Shown here: positions 40,158 to 48,293 of the stretch, piece after piece | Numbering within the stretch: position 1 is the first letter of the stretch | Layout of the letters: each line of letters opens with the position of its first letter | DNA from: CAYSRC01 sp964446385 | GTDB lineage: Bacteria > Bacillota > Clostridia > Oscillospirales > Ruminococcaceae | Direction of reading: 5' to 3' | Length of the DNA stretch: 64,000 nucleotides | Assembly (NCBI GenBank): GCA_964446385.1 | Contig: CAYUOH010000008.1 | Location: 23,976-87,975 of the forward strand | Position numbers and translations under genes: made by a program | The notes under the pieces: model-generated | Database searches by the model: none | What the model was told of the DNA's origin: nothing | What the model saw: only the letters and a program-made list of their open reading frames with translations

Positions 40158-41501
40158 TTAACTGCCGTAAAGAAGCGCTTTCGCTTCCGCGACAATTTCA
40201 TCATCATCGTTTCTTTCGATAACTTCAAGGAGATCGGCGGTACCGTTTACTTCATCGTCGGTCATAAAGCAGCAGACACCTCTGGCATAAAGAGATGCAG
40301 TTATATTTTCCTGCGCGTCTATGGAAGCGGTATACCAGTATTTTGCTTCGACATACTTCTCCTGGGCCATCAGACATACAGCCAAATTGTAGCGCGCATC
40401 GGTCAGCCGGGGATTTGCCAGCATTGCAGACTGAAAATCCTTTGCTGCGGTATCATATTCGCCAAGCGACATCTCGCAAACAGCCGCCCACTGATACATC
40501 TCGGCGTCGTTAATCCCAAGTTCGATAGCGCTGCGGGCATACCCGACCGCTGCCGTATAATCTTCTGCACAGTATGCGTACAGCACACACTGACTGTAAA
40601 CGGAGGCAGGATCGCTGTAGCCTTTTTTAATGGCGCGGTCTCCCATTTCCAGAGCACCGGCGTAATCACCGCCGCTGCCGCGGTAATAACACAGCATTGC
40701 GGCGGCACTGCCGTCCTCATCTGTACCGCCCAAGGTAAAATACTGCTCCAGATCCCTGCACGCGCCTTCAGTATCCTCCAGAAGGGTGCAACAGCGCGCG
40801 CGTGAATAATAAAGGTCTGCATCCGGCGTTTCCTGCGTGTCAATTGCAACCGTATAACATTCGTGGGCATGGGTCAGGTCACCGATGCTTTCGTAGAGAA
40901 GCCCAAGAGAACTCTGAATAGCCGGGCTGTCCCCGGAAAGCTCCGCATACCTGTTCATATCGGCGATAGCGCCTTCGGTATCGCCGAGCTCGTATGTCAT
41001 CTGCGCGCGCAGAACATACGCGTCAGCAAGATCGGGCATAAGGCGGATTGCCTCGTCAAAATAAGATATGGCTTCCTTGTACTTCACGGTAAGAACATAA
41101 AGGCATCCGATGCGCAGATTCAGTTGGGCCACGCCCTGAACATCATCGGGATTATATACATCAAGGCCTTTCTGCATATAATCAATTGCGTTCGCATAAT
41201 CCTCTCGCGCAATATATAAAGATGCAAACTGCTCAAATTGCTCGTAGGTATGAGGTTTCCGGATAAGTGTCTTTAGAAAGGTAATAGCACGGTCCACACG
41301 GGACGCGGTAAGATATCCGGTGTTTTCAGCGGTGATGTTCGACGCAAGCTCCAGAATAGTATTGACATACTGTATCTGCTCGTATCGGACCTGCGTCATA
41401 ATTGACAAATATGTGCTTAGGAGTATGCAGACTGTAAGAACAACAGCAAGGATCCTCATCAGAGGACGGTAACGATTTGTACTTTCTTTTTCGTTATCCA
41501 T
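40158..41501 (-). CDS. Membrane-anchored TPR protein upstream of the giant gene
   Basis: 447 residues: a basic N-terminus, one membrane segment (about 15-36, LMRILAVVLTVCILLSTYL), then roughly eight to ten tetratricopeptide repeats (about 85-430) with the usual A-x-x-Y/F...A-I/A-x-x-P spacing, for example AISYFDEAIRLMPDLADAY. The topology suggests a scaffold outside the membrane, since no catalytic domain is present. ATG at 41501 with GGAGG four bases upstream. Only 62 bases, without a terminator, separate it from the giant gene, so they are probably one transcript. A role in assembling or anchoring the giant protein is inference from that context. Confidence 0.85.
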   Translation of the reverse strand: MDNEKESTNRYRPLMRILAVVLTVCILLSTYLSIMTQVRYEQIQYVNTILELASNITAENTGYLTASRVDRAITFLKTLIRKPHTYEQFEQFASLYIAREDYANAIDYMQKGLDVYNPDDVQGVAQLNLRIGCLYVLTVKYKEAISYFDEAIRLMPDLADAYVLRAQMTYELGDTEGAIADMNRYAELSGDSPAIQSSLGLLYESIGDLTHAHECYTVAIDTQETPDADLYYSRARCCTLLEDTEGACRDLEQYFTLGGTDEDGSAAAMLCYYRGSGGDYAGALEMGDRAIKKGYSDPASVYSQCVLYAYCAEDYTAAVGYARSAIELGINDAEMYQWAAVCEMSLGEYDTAAKDFQSAMLANPRLTDARYNLAVCLMAQEKYVEAKYWYTASIDAQENITASLYARGVCCFMTDDEVNGTADLLEVIERNDDDEIVAEAKALLYGS

Positions 41502-41575
41502 TCCGCCTCCGGCATTTTCTTACAAAGATTAGGTAACTAAGAGGAACATTTTCCCTATTGTTGATATATATGTTC

Positions 41576-41605
41576 ATACTACAACCTAAATGATAGCCCC
41601 GTCAA
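41576..41605 (-). promoter_or_regulatory. Predicted promoter of the TPR-giant gene operon
   Basis: Minus-strand TTGACG (41605 to 41600), 18 bases, TAGTAT (41581 to 41576), about 75 bases before the TPR start and just after the preceding terminator. Confidence 0.55.
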
Positions 41606-41627
41606 TAAAAACTTTAGCGCTTTTAAC

Positions 41628-41664
41628 AAAAAAAGGAGCCGAGATTTCTCCCGACCCCCAGTTG
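41628..41664 (-). terminator. Terminator after the serine hydrolase
   Basis: A stem of about nine pairs with a two-base bulge and some G-U pairs, followed on the minus strand by seven Ts (41634 to 41628), 14 bases past the stop codon. Confidence 0.65.
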
Positions 41665-41677
41665 CAGATATTTAGTT

Positions 41678-42823
41678 TTAAAGTGCGGAGTAGACAATAT
41701 TACGGATACGAGGATGCATGTACTGTTCGCGGTTGGGCATGGATTCCTGGAAATAGATAATGCTGAGCTTCTCGGCAGGATCCATAAGAACCCAGCTTCC
41801 CCAACCACCGGTCCATCCGAATTCCCCGATTGAGGAATTGCTTCCGGCAACGGGATCCATACGGGTACGCAACCCGAGGCCGTAGCCGTATCCGGAAAGG
41901 TATGCGTTGGTGAAATCCTTGATAGCCGCGGGACACAGGCGGTTCATAGCCATAAGGCGGATTGTCTTCTCACCGAGAAGACGGACGCCATTCCACTCAC
42001 CGAGTGTCATGCAGCGTGCAAAGCGTGAGTAATCCTCAAGCGTACCGTACAGACCGCCGCAGGCGGATTCGAAATCCGGTTCAAAGAACATGGGAGGCAG
42101 TGAGCCGACAGTACGTCCTTTGGGACTCAAAGCATACATCACAGCCATACGATCTTTCTTGGAATCGGGAACGATAAAGCTCATATCCTTGATTCCGAGA
42201 GGCGCGAAAATGTTTTCGTTCAGATATTCGCTGAATCTCTTTCCGGTAAGAATCTCAATCAGAGCGGCAACTACGTCATGGCTGTCACCGTAGAAGAAAT
42301 GCTCGCCCGGATCGAAAAGACCAGGAGTAGAGCCGCAAACCTTTGCGTATTCCTTAAGGTTATATTTTCCGGCTTCTTTAAGCTTGTCGGTCTCAACCTT
42401 CATTGCCTTGCTGTTCTCATTTGGCAAACCCCAGTCCACTGTAATGCCGCTGGTCATATCAAACAGGTTTCCGACGGTAACAGAACTCTTTGCGGGGCGT
42501 ATGACGGTTTCGCCGCGGTCGTTAACATCAAAGACCTTGCGGTTTGCGAATTCAGGGATGTAATTCTCCACCGGATCGGTAAGCAGGAAAAGGCCCTTTT
42601 CATAAAGCTGCATCGCGGCAACCATGGCGACGCATTTTGTCATGGAGGCCAGTTGACAGATGGTATCGGGAGCGAACGGATTTTTTCCCTCTGCGTTAGC
42701 CCACCCTATGCAGCGGTCGTACACTAAATCCTCGCCGCGGTAAACACGCAGTCCTGCACCGGCGGGACCGTCGTCAGTGATAAAGCCCTCAAGCAGGGTA
42801 TCCAGGTTTTTCAGGTTTCCCAT
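41678..42823 (-). CDS. Serine beta-lactamase-fold hydrolase (class C/EstB-like)
   Basis: 381 residues with the penicillin-binding/beta-lactamase fold. The nucleophile motif is S60-M-T-K63 in QLASMTKCV; the second motif appears as FYGDSHD, in place of YxN, and the third as GWTGGWGS in place of KTG. Replacement of these two motifs points to an esterase or peptidase of the EstB type rather than a true antibiotic-resistance enzyme. There is no signal peptide, so it should be cytosolic. ATG at 42823 with AAAGGAG eight bases upstream. Substrate cannot be told. Confidence 0.85.
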   Translation of the reverse strand: MGNLKNLDTLLEGFITDDGPAGAGLRVYRGEDLVYDRCIGWANAEGKNPFAPDTICQLASMTKCVAMVAAMQLYEKGLFLLTDPVENYIPEFANRKVFDVNDRGETVIRPAKSSVTVGNLFDMTSGITVDWGLPNENSKAMKVETDKLKEAGKYNLKEYAKVCGSTPGLFDPGEHFFYGDSHDVVAALIEILTGKRFSEYLNENIFAPLGIKDMSFIVPDSKKDRMAVMYALSPKGRTVGSLPPMFFEPDFESACGGLYGTLEDYSRFARCMTLGEWNGVRLLGEKTIRLMAMNRLCPAAIKDFTNAYLSGYGYGLGLRTRMDPVAGSNSSIGEFGWTGGWGSWVLMDPAEKLSIIYFQESMPNREQYMHPRIRNIVYSAL

Positions 42824-42893
42824 AATGTCTGCTCCTTTATTGTTTATTATCAGTACGGCATATACAGAATAATTGCCAAAGATTAAGAAAAAG

Positions 42894-44018
42894 TCAAATT
42901 TCTTTTCTGAAACAGCGGCGGCGCTTGTGCTGATCTATTTTAAAAGTCTTCCATTGAGAGAGAACGTTGCGGTTTTCTTCGAGGGTCGGCCCCGTCTCGG
43001 CATGTTTTATACCAAGCTTTCGGCAGCCGTGCAACATTTTATTGATAATAATTCCGTTGACCCCTTTCTTCTGGTAATCAGGGCGAACAGCTACCAGCAA
43101 AAGATCCACGGTGTCATTATGACTAAAGGAATGAAGAATATCTGCCCATCCGAAGGGTAAGTATTTGCCGTCATGCCTTTTCAGAGCATCGGCCATGCTT
43201 GGTGCCGCAACGCCCAATCCTATCATCTCGTTCTTTTCATTCATGACGAAACAGGTAAGATTAGGATTAACAAGCGGTGCGAATTTTGAGGCGTATTTCT
43301 TAATCTGCTTATCACTGAGCTCCACAGTTCCGTACAGAGGAGCATAACAGACATTTACAAGATTAAAGAACTGCGTCAAGAGCGGAATATATGCAAATCT
43401 CGACTTTGCCTCAATTTCATGAAGGTGTTGGTGTTCTTTTACAAACTTGCTGATTTTATCCCAGTGTACGTATACCGAATCATCCTGCGGTATTGTTATA
43501 AGATTCTCTATCCAGTCAACGTCCTTAGTGTAGCCCAGACGCTCCATATGTTCCGCATAGTAGGGATAGACGTAATAAGTGAAGAAACAGCTCCGTCTGT
43601 CAAACCCTTCGATAAGCATTCCCTCACGGTCCAGATCCGTAAACCCGAGAGGGCCGTGAATCTCGTTGCATCCCATTTCCTTTGCCCATGCTTCGACAGT
43701 ACCGAACAAAGCATCGGAAACCTCCGCGTCATCAATGAAATCGACCTGGGAAAAACGCATGCGGCTTTTGTTCCACTTTTCGTTGGCACGGTGATTTAAG
43801 ATGGCGCCTATTCGTCCGACTATTTTGCCGTCGCGGTACGCCAGCCAACAGCGGGCATCGCAATATTCGAAAGCAGGATTTTTGGATCTGTCCCAATCCT
43901 GCATATCATCATCGTGTGTATTGGGAATATACTGAGGAATATCATGATACATTTTTGTTGGGTATTCCACAAAATCTTTCATCCGGGATTTCGTAGTTAC
44001 TTCTATTATTTCAACCAT
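42894..44018 (-). CDS. YghO-like GNAT-fold protein, function unknown
   Basis: 374 residues. The N-terminal part (VEIIEVTTKSRMKDFVEYP...NPAFEYCDARCWLAYRDGKIVGRIGAILNHRANEKW) matches, from memory, the E. coli YghO-type family, whose biochemistry is not settled. The C-terminal half has acetyltransferase-like features, with an AV(R)PDYQKKGVN stretch in the place of the CoA-binding loop. Expected cytosolic. ATG at 44018 with AAAGGA about 11 bases upstream; a terminator sits immediately before the ribosome site, so the gene may be expressed by readthrough of the upstream transcript. Confidence 0.75.
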   Translation of the reverse strand: MVEIIEVTTKSRMKDFVEYPTKMYHDIPQYIPNTHDDDMQDWDRSKNPAFEYCDARCWLAYRDGKIVGRIGAILNHRANEKWNKSRMRFSQVDFIDDAEVSDALFGTVEAWAKEMGCNEIHGPLGFTDLDREGMLIEGFDRRSCFFTYYVYPYYAEHMERLGYTKDVDWIENLITIPQDDSVYVHWDKISKFVKEHQHLHEIEAKSRFAYIPLLTQFFNLVNVCYAPLYGTVELSDKQIKKYASKFAPLVNPNLTCFVMNEKNEMIGLGVAAPSMADALKRHDGKYLPFGWADILHSFSHNDTVDLLLVAVRPDYQKKGVNGIIINKMLHGCRKLGIKHAETGPTLEENRNVLSQWKTFKIDQHKRRRCFRKEI

Positions 44019-44029
44019 TATTCAAATCC

Positions 44030-44074
44030 TTTAAAAAAGAAATGCTCCACGCAGCCGGTTTAGGTTGCGTAGAG
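44030..44074 (-). terminator. Terminator before the YghO-like gene
   Basis: Stem CTCTACGCAACC against GGCTGCGTGGAG (44045-44074, 11 of 12 positions paired), six-base loop, then CATTTCTTTTTT on the minus strand. It overlaps the approach to the next ribosome site, so it may limit expression of the YghO-like gene. Confidence 0.75.
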
Positions 44075-44100
44075 CGCAAGGAATATTACCGACAAAAATA

Positions 44101-44330
44101 TTATAACACTTTTTCACACAGATAGTATTCGTTTCCGTACATTATTTTCTCGCCGGTAACTTCAAAGTCCAGACCGGTGTACAGTCTGATTGCGGGAAGA
44201 TTGACCTTTGCCACTGAAAGATGGACAACCTTAGCCCCGCGTTCTTCAATTTCGCCGACAACATTTCTGATAAGTGTTTTTGCCAGACCTCTTTCCTCTC
44301 GGAAATATCTGCTTTTCTGAAAAACATTGC
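44101..44330 (-). pseudogene. C-terminal remnant of a GNAT acetyltransferase
   Basis: Directly after the aldo/keto reductase stop, one frame reads FREERGLAKTLIRNVVGEI..., continues through AKVNLPAIRLYTGLDFEVTG and ends at TAA (44103 to 44101). These are the acetyl-CoA loop (RGLAKTL, from RxxGxA) and C-terminal strands of a GNAT enzyme. The N-terminal half is absent, and no ATG, GTG or TTG with a ribosome site is in frame upstream. It is therefore a truncated gene whose front was deleted. The frame starting at the ATG at 44327 is a different, meaningless frame. Confidence 0.7.
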
Positions 44331-44336
44331 TGTTCC

Positions 44337-45482
44337 TTATATCCCGAACAGTTCTGCAGTCTTCTGCATTCTGCCGGAAACCTTTACTTCAAACGGACAC
44401 CTGGTTTCACAGCCCTGACACCCTGTGCATTCCGAAGCGTGATGCTTGAGTTCCAGATAATGCGTCCTTACAGATTCGGGAACGGATTCCTGAATCGTAG
44501 CAAGGTCATAGAACTTATTAACCATAGCGATATCAATATCAACAGGACAGGGCTTGCAGTGACCGCAGTAGGTACACTGACCTTTGTATGAGTGCAGGGG
44601 AGCTCCGGCAATGATAGAAGCATAATCTTTTTTGTCATCCGAAGCTGTCTCATATCCCACCGCCTCGTCAATCTGTTCCTTTGTGTCGTACCCGCACATC
44701 ACCGCCGCAACAGCAGGCCTTGAAAGAGCATAATGAATACATTGAACGGGAGTAAACGCAACACCGAAGGGTGATCTTTCAGCGTCAAACAACCTGCCTC
44801 CGGCAAACCCTTTCATTACGGTAAGGCCTACTTCATTTTCTTCGCAGATTTTATAAAACAGAGCCCGGTCGGGATCTATTCCGTTAAGCTGTTCATCACG
44901 ATTATCCGTGAACATATCATCCAGGTCTTCGCTGGCGGGTAGAATGTCAAACGCGGGATTAATGCTGAAGAGTATCATTTCTACGTATCCCGACATCGCT
45001 GCTTTTGCAGCCACGAGAGGATTGTGGGAACTGAGCCCGATATGTTTAACTATCCCTTTTTCTTTAAGCTCGAAAATGTATTTCAGATAATCGGACTTCT
45101 GGATTTCATCCCATTCTTCCTCGGAATCAACATAGTGAATCATTCCGAGGTCGACGTAGTTTGTCTGAAGCCTTTTGAGCAGATCCTCAAAAGCAGGACG
45201 CACAAATTCCAGATCTCTGGATTTGTAATACTGACCGTCTTTCCATGTAGATCCTAAATGTCCCTGAACATACCATTCCGAACGGTTATCTTTTATTCCC
45301 TTGCCGATAATATCGCGTGACTTCGGATCCGGCATCCAGCAGTCAATTATATTTATTCCTTTTGATGAAGCATATTTTATCAGTTCAATGCTCTCCTCTT
45401 CGGAATGACGTTCCAGCCATTCGCCGCCGAAACCTATTTCACTTACCATCAGCCCTGTTTTCCCGAGTTTTCTTAAAACCAT
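44337..45482 (-). CDS. Aldo/keto reductase-like protein with C-terminal 2[4Fe-4S] domain
   Basis: 381 residues: an aldo/keto reductase barrel (1 to about 290), then a ferredoxin-like domain with CTYCGHCKPCP and CTGCQGCETRCP, eight cysteines for two [4Fe-4S] clusters. Of the classical tetrad Asp-Tyr-Lys-His, D47 and H116 (MIHYVD) are present. The Tyr region reads CWMPDPKSRDIIG and the Lys region reads YVQGHLGS, so both catalytic Tyr and Lys seem to be replaced. It probably does not do standard NADPH carbonyl reduction; an Fe-S-linked redox reaction is inferred. Monocistronic by its promoter and terminator context. Confidence 0.85.
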   Translation of the reverse strand: MVLRKLGKTGLMVSEIGFGGEWLERHSEEESIELIKYASSKGINIIDCWMPDPKSRDIIGKGIKDNRSEWYVQGHLGSTWKDGQYYKSRDLEFVRPAFEDLLKRLQTNYVDLGMIHYVDSEEEWDEIQKSDYLKYIFELKEKGIVKHIGLSSHNPLVAAKAAMSGYVEMILFSINPAFDILPASEDLDDMFTDNRDEQLNGIDPDRALFYKICEENEVGLTVMKGFAGGRLFDAERSPFGVAFTPVQCIHYALSRPAVAAVMCGYDTKEQIDEAVGYETASDDKKDYASIIAGAPLHSYKGQCTYCGHCKPCPVDIDIAMVNKFYDLATIQESVPESVRTHYLELKHHASECTGCQGCETRCPFEVKVSGRMQKTAELFGI

Positions 45483-45521
45483 AATACCTGCATGCCCCTT
45501 TCACATATTCCTTTTAACTAT

Positions 45522-45550
45522 ATTTAAGAATAAACACATATAAGAGTCAA
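45522..45550 (-). promoter_or_regulatory. Predicted promoter of the aldo/keto reductase
   Basis: Minus-strand TTGACT (45550 to 45545), 17 bases, TTAAAT (45527 to 45522), 40 bases before the ATG. Confidence 0.5.
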
Positions 45551-45566
45551 GTAATATATAATCAGA

Positions 45567-45600
45567 CAAAAAAAAGAGACCGTAAGAACGGTCTCTTTTC
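45567..45600 (-). terminator. Terminator after alcohol dehydrogenase copy 1
   Basis: Perfect nine-pair stem AGAGACCGT/ACGGTCTCT with a four-base loop, followed by eight Ts on the minus strand. Nearly the same hairpin follows copies 2 and 3. Confidence 0.9.
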
Positions 45601-45614
45601 TGTTATCTCTGAGA

Positions 45615-46802
45615 TCAGAGGGATGCCTTGTAGATTTTAATGATATCTTCCTTGGTAAGAGGAACGAACATCATTCTGCCGCCATTGGCAGCCATCTCGG
45701 CCATCTCTTCGAAATGCTCGTCTGTCATGCCGATTGCGGAAAGGGTGCTGGGTATCTGAAGCTTGTTGAAGAAGAAGTCTTCGGTTGCTTCGATGGCCTT
45801 GTTGGCAATCTCATGCTTGTCAAGAGATGCGTCAATTCCAAATACACCGACACCATATTTTGCGAATACGTCAACTGTCTCTTCGCTGAGGACATAGCGC
45901 ATCCAGCGGGGCATCAGGATTGCAAGGCCCTGGCCATGAATAATGTCATGGAAAGCGCCCATCGGGTGCTGCAGACCATGGAGGGTCCAGCCGGAGGTAC
46001 GGCCGGCGCCAACGAGGCCGTTGATAGCCCAGGGGGCAGCCCACTGAAGGTTCTGACGGGCCTCAAAGTTCTGAGGATCGGCAAGAGCAACAGGACCGTA
46101 CTTAACACAGGTTCTCATGATAGCCTCTGCGAAGCCGTCTACGAGGTATGTACCGTCGCCGTTGTCAAGATAAGTCTCGGAGGTGTGAATGAAGATATCG
46201 GCAACACCGGCAGCAACCTGTCTCTTAGGTACGGAATAGGTGTACTTTGGATCAAGAATGGATACCTTGGGGAGGAAGGCGTCGCCGAAGAAAGCGCCGC
46301 CCTTCTGATGGGTGTGCTCGTTTGTGATAACGGCACCACCGTCCATCTCGGAACCGGTGGAAGCCATTGTGCAAATGTCAATCAGAGGCAGGGTTTTTGT
46401 GATGGCGCCGAATTTGGAGCCCCATGCCCACAGACCGTCATAGTCGTCGAGATCGGGATAAAAAACAGATGCGCTGACAGCCTTGGAGCAGTCGATAACG
46501 GAGCCGCCGCCGATGGCGAGAATAACTTCTGCGCCGTTTGCTTTACCTATTTTCGCAGCAGCAATAACGTTGCTGAGGCGGGGGTTGGGTTCAACACCGT
46601 CAAACTCCCACCACTGAATACTGTTATCCTTAAACAGCTTGGTAACAACATCATAGAGTCCGGTCGCGGAAGCGGTATTCTTGTCAAAAATCATAAGGAC
46701 CTTGTTGCCGCATTTCTGGATTTCGGGAAGAAGATGCTCAACTGCGCCCGCACCGCCTAATATACGGGTGGGGGTGTAATATCTGTATTGATATTCTCTC
46801 AT
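45615..46802 (-). CDS. Iron-containing alcohol dehydrogenase, copy 1
   Basis: 395 residues, butanol-dehydrogenase/YqhD type: reduces aldehydes to alcohols (or the reverse) with NAD(P)H, probably to dispose of fermentative reducing power. Cofactor loop GGGSVIDCSKA (about 98-108); metal ligands D202, H206, H275 and H289, whose spacing (4, 69, 14) equals that of E. coli YqhD. The ATG at 46802 was chosen because a longer frame would run through the promoter. The C-terminal 210 codons are base-for-base identical to copy 3. Substrate range cannot be told from sequence. Confidence 0.93.
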   Translation of the reverse strand: MREYQYRYYTPTRILGGAGAVEHLLPEIQKCGNKVLMIFDKNTASATGLYDVVTKLFKDNSIQWWEFDGVEPNPRLSNVIAAAKIGKANGAEVILAIGGGSVIDCSKAVSASVFYPDLDDYDGLWAWGSKFGAITKTLPLIDICTMASTGSEMDGGAVITNEHTHQKGGAFFGDAFLPKVSILDPKYTYSVPKRQVAAGVADIFIHTSETYLDNGDGTYLVDGFAEAIMRTCVKYGPVALADPQNFEARQNLQWAAPWAINGLVGAGRTSGWTLHGLQHPMGAFHDIIHGQGLAILMPRWMRYVLSEETVDVFAKYGVGVFGIDASLDKHEIANKAIEATEDFFFNKLQIPSTLSAIGMTDEHFEEMAEMAANGGRMMFVPLTKEDIIKIYKASL

Positions 46803-46811
46803 AATATATAA

Positions 46812-46830
46812 CCTTTCCGAGCTTATGCTC
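46812..46830 (-). promoter_or_regulatory. Conserved leader hairpin, alcohol dehydrogenase copy 1
   Basis: Minus-strand GAGC-ATAA-GCTC hairpin followed at once by GGAAAGG, the ribosome site, nine bases before the ATG. The same element is found before copies 2 and 3. Confidence 0.6.
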
Positions 46831-46852
46831 ATGCTTTTATTATTGTATATAT

Positions 46853-46880
46853 ATTGTACTACATATGAATAATTCGTCAA
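46853..46880 (-). promoter_or_regulatory. Promoter, alcohol dehydrogenase copy 1
   Basis: Minus-strand TTGACG (46880 to 46875), 16 bases, TACAAT (46858 to 46853). The AGTACAAT core is shared with the promoters of copies 2 and 3. Confidence 0.7.
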
Positions 46881-46889
46881 TCAATTTAA

Positions 46890-46920
46890 TAAAAAAGGAG
46901 GCCGTGAATACGGTCTCCTT
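46890..46920 (-). terminator. Terminator after alcohol dehydrogenase copy 2
   Basis: Stem GGAGACCGT/GCGGCCTCC-type hairpin (one G-T pair) with a GAAT/ATTC loop, followed by six Ts on the minus strand. A variant of the hairpins after copies 1 and 3. Confidence 0.85.
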
Positions 46921-46937
46921 TCGGATAACAGGAATAC

Positions 46938-48125
46938 TCAGAGGGAAGCCTTGTAAATGTTGACGATGTCTTCCTTGGTAAGAGGAACGAACATCATTCT
47001 GGCTCCGCGTGCGGCCATCTCGGCCATCTCTTCGAAATGCTCGTCGGTCATACCGATAGCAGACAGAGTGCGGGGAATTTGAAGCTGGTTGAAGAAGAAA
47101 TCTTCGACTGCTTCGATAGCCTTGTTGGCCTTCTCATATCTGTCGAGGCTGGGATCTACGCCGAAAACGTTTGTGCCGAGCTTGGCAATAGCGTCAACTG
47201 TGTCATCATTTAGAATGTAGCGCATCCAGCGGGGCATAATGATAGCGAGGCCCTGGCCATGGATGATGTCATGAAATGCGCCCATCGGGTGCTGCAGACC
47301 GTGGAGGGTCGGTCCGGAAGTACGGCCGGCAGAGGACAGGCCGTTGATAGACCAGGGAGCAGCCCACTGCAGGTTCAGACGTGCCTCGAAGTTTTTAGGA
47401 TCAGCCAGAGCGATAGCACCGTACTTAACGCAGGTCTTCATAACAGACTCAGCAAAACCGTCTATGAGATAGTTACCGTCGTTTTTGCCTATGTACATTT
47501 CAGAAGTATGAATAAAGATATCGGCAACACCGGCTGCAACCTGTCTGAGAGGTACTGTATAGGTGTACTTGGGGTCGAGGATGGATACTTTCGGTGCAAA
47601 CAGATCACCGTGGAAAGCGCCGCCCTTCTGATGGGTGTGCTCGTTTGTGATGACGGCGCCGCTGTCCATCTCGGAACCGGTGGAAGCCATTGTGCAGATG
47701 TCAATCAAAGGCAGGGTCCTGGTGATTTCCTTACCACTTGCGCCCCATGCCCACAGACCGTCATAGTCGTCGAGGTTGTCATAGAAAACAGCCGCACTGA
47801 CAGCCTTGGAGCAGTCGATAACAGAGCCGCCGCCGATAGCGAGTACGATCTCTGCACCGTTAGCCTTGCCTATTTTTGCAGCATCGATAACGTTGCTAAG
47901 GCGGGGGTTGGGAGCAACACCGTCAAACTCGCTCCACTCAATACCGTTATCCTTGAAAAGCTTGGTGACATAATCATAGATACCGGTTGCGGAAGCAGTG
48001 TTCTTATCGAAAACCATCAGAATTTTTTTGCCGTACTTCTGGATTTCGGGGAGAAGATGCTCGATTGCGCCAGCACCGCCGTAAATACGCGTAGGTGCAT
48101 AGAATCTGTACTGATATTCTCTCAT
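46938..48125 (-). CDS. Iron-containing alcohol dehydrogenase, copy 2
   Basis: 395 residues, same family and ligand set as copies 1 and 3 (D and H in ADIFIHTSE; H in LHGLQHP and DIIHGQG; cofactor loop GGGSVIDCSKA). It is the most divergent of the three: many substitutions are spread over its whole length, including KNDGNYLIDGFAESVMK and a C-terminal MAARGARMMF. That pattern implies a longer independent history. Own promoter, leader hairpin and terminator, so it can be regulated on its own or in parallel with the others. Start at 48125 preceded by GGAAAGG. Confidence 0.93.
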   Translation of the reverse strand: MREYQYRFYAPTRIYGGAGAIEHLLPEIQKYGKKILMVFDKNTASATGIYDYVTKLFKDNGIEWSEFDGVAPNPRLSNVIDAAKIGKANGAEIVLAIGGGSVIDCSKAVSAAVFYDNLDDYDGLWAWGASGKEITRTLPLIDICTMASTGSEMDSGAVITNEHTHQKGGAFHGDLFAPKVSILDPKYTYTVPLRQVAAGVADIFIHTSEMYIGKNDGNYLIDGFAESVMKTCVKYGAIALADPKNFEARLNLQWAAPWSINGLSSAGRTSGPTLHGLQHPMGAFHDIIHGQGLAIIMPRWMRYILNDDTVDAIAKLGTNVFGVDPSLDRYEKANKAIEAVEDFFFNQLQIPRTLSAIGMTDEHFEEMAEMAARGARMMFVPLTKEDIVNIYKASL

Positions 48126-48136
48126 ACTATAATAAA

Positions 48137-48155
48137 CCTTTCCGAGCTTACGCTC
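48137..48155 (-). promoter_or_regulatory. Conserved leader hairpin, alcohol dehydrogenase copy 2
   Basis: Minus-strand GAGC-GTAA-GCTC (a GNRA tetraloop) followed by GGAAAGG, the ribosome site. Same element as before copies 1 and 3. Confidence 0.6.
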
Positions 48156-48173
48156 ATACTATTATTTACTATT

Positions 48174-48202
48174 ATTGTACTCACGCCGGTATATTTCGTC
48201 AA
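48174..48202 (-). promoter_or_regulatory. Promoter, alcohol dehydrogenase copy 2
   Basis: Minus-strand TTGACG (48202 to 48197), 17 bases, TACAAT (48179 to 48174), with the shared GAGTACAAT core. Confidence 0.7.
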
Positions 48203-48245
48203 TCGGTTTAATTTACTTATTCATACCGGCATAAACTTCATTGAT

Positions 48246-48279
48246 AAAAAAGGAGACCGTAAGAACGGTCTCCTTTTTC
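48246..48279 (-). terminator. Terminator after alcohol dehydrogenase copy 3
   Basis: Ten-pair stem AGGAGACCGT/ACGGTCTCCT with a four-base loop and a T run on the minus strand; nearly identical to the terminator of copy 1. Confidence 0.9.
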
Positions 48280-48293
48280 TGTTATCTTTGAGA

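Noticed and set aside
41678..42823. Antibiotic-resistance class C beta-lactamase
   Set aside because: The YxN and KTG motifs are replaced and no signal peptide is present; an esterase or peptidase role is more likely.
44142..44327. A 61-codon minus-strand gene from the ATG at 44327
   Set aside because: Its frame has no similarity to anything; the neighbouring frame is a clear GNAT C-terminus, so this one is out of frame.
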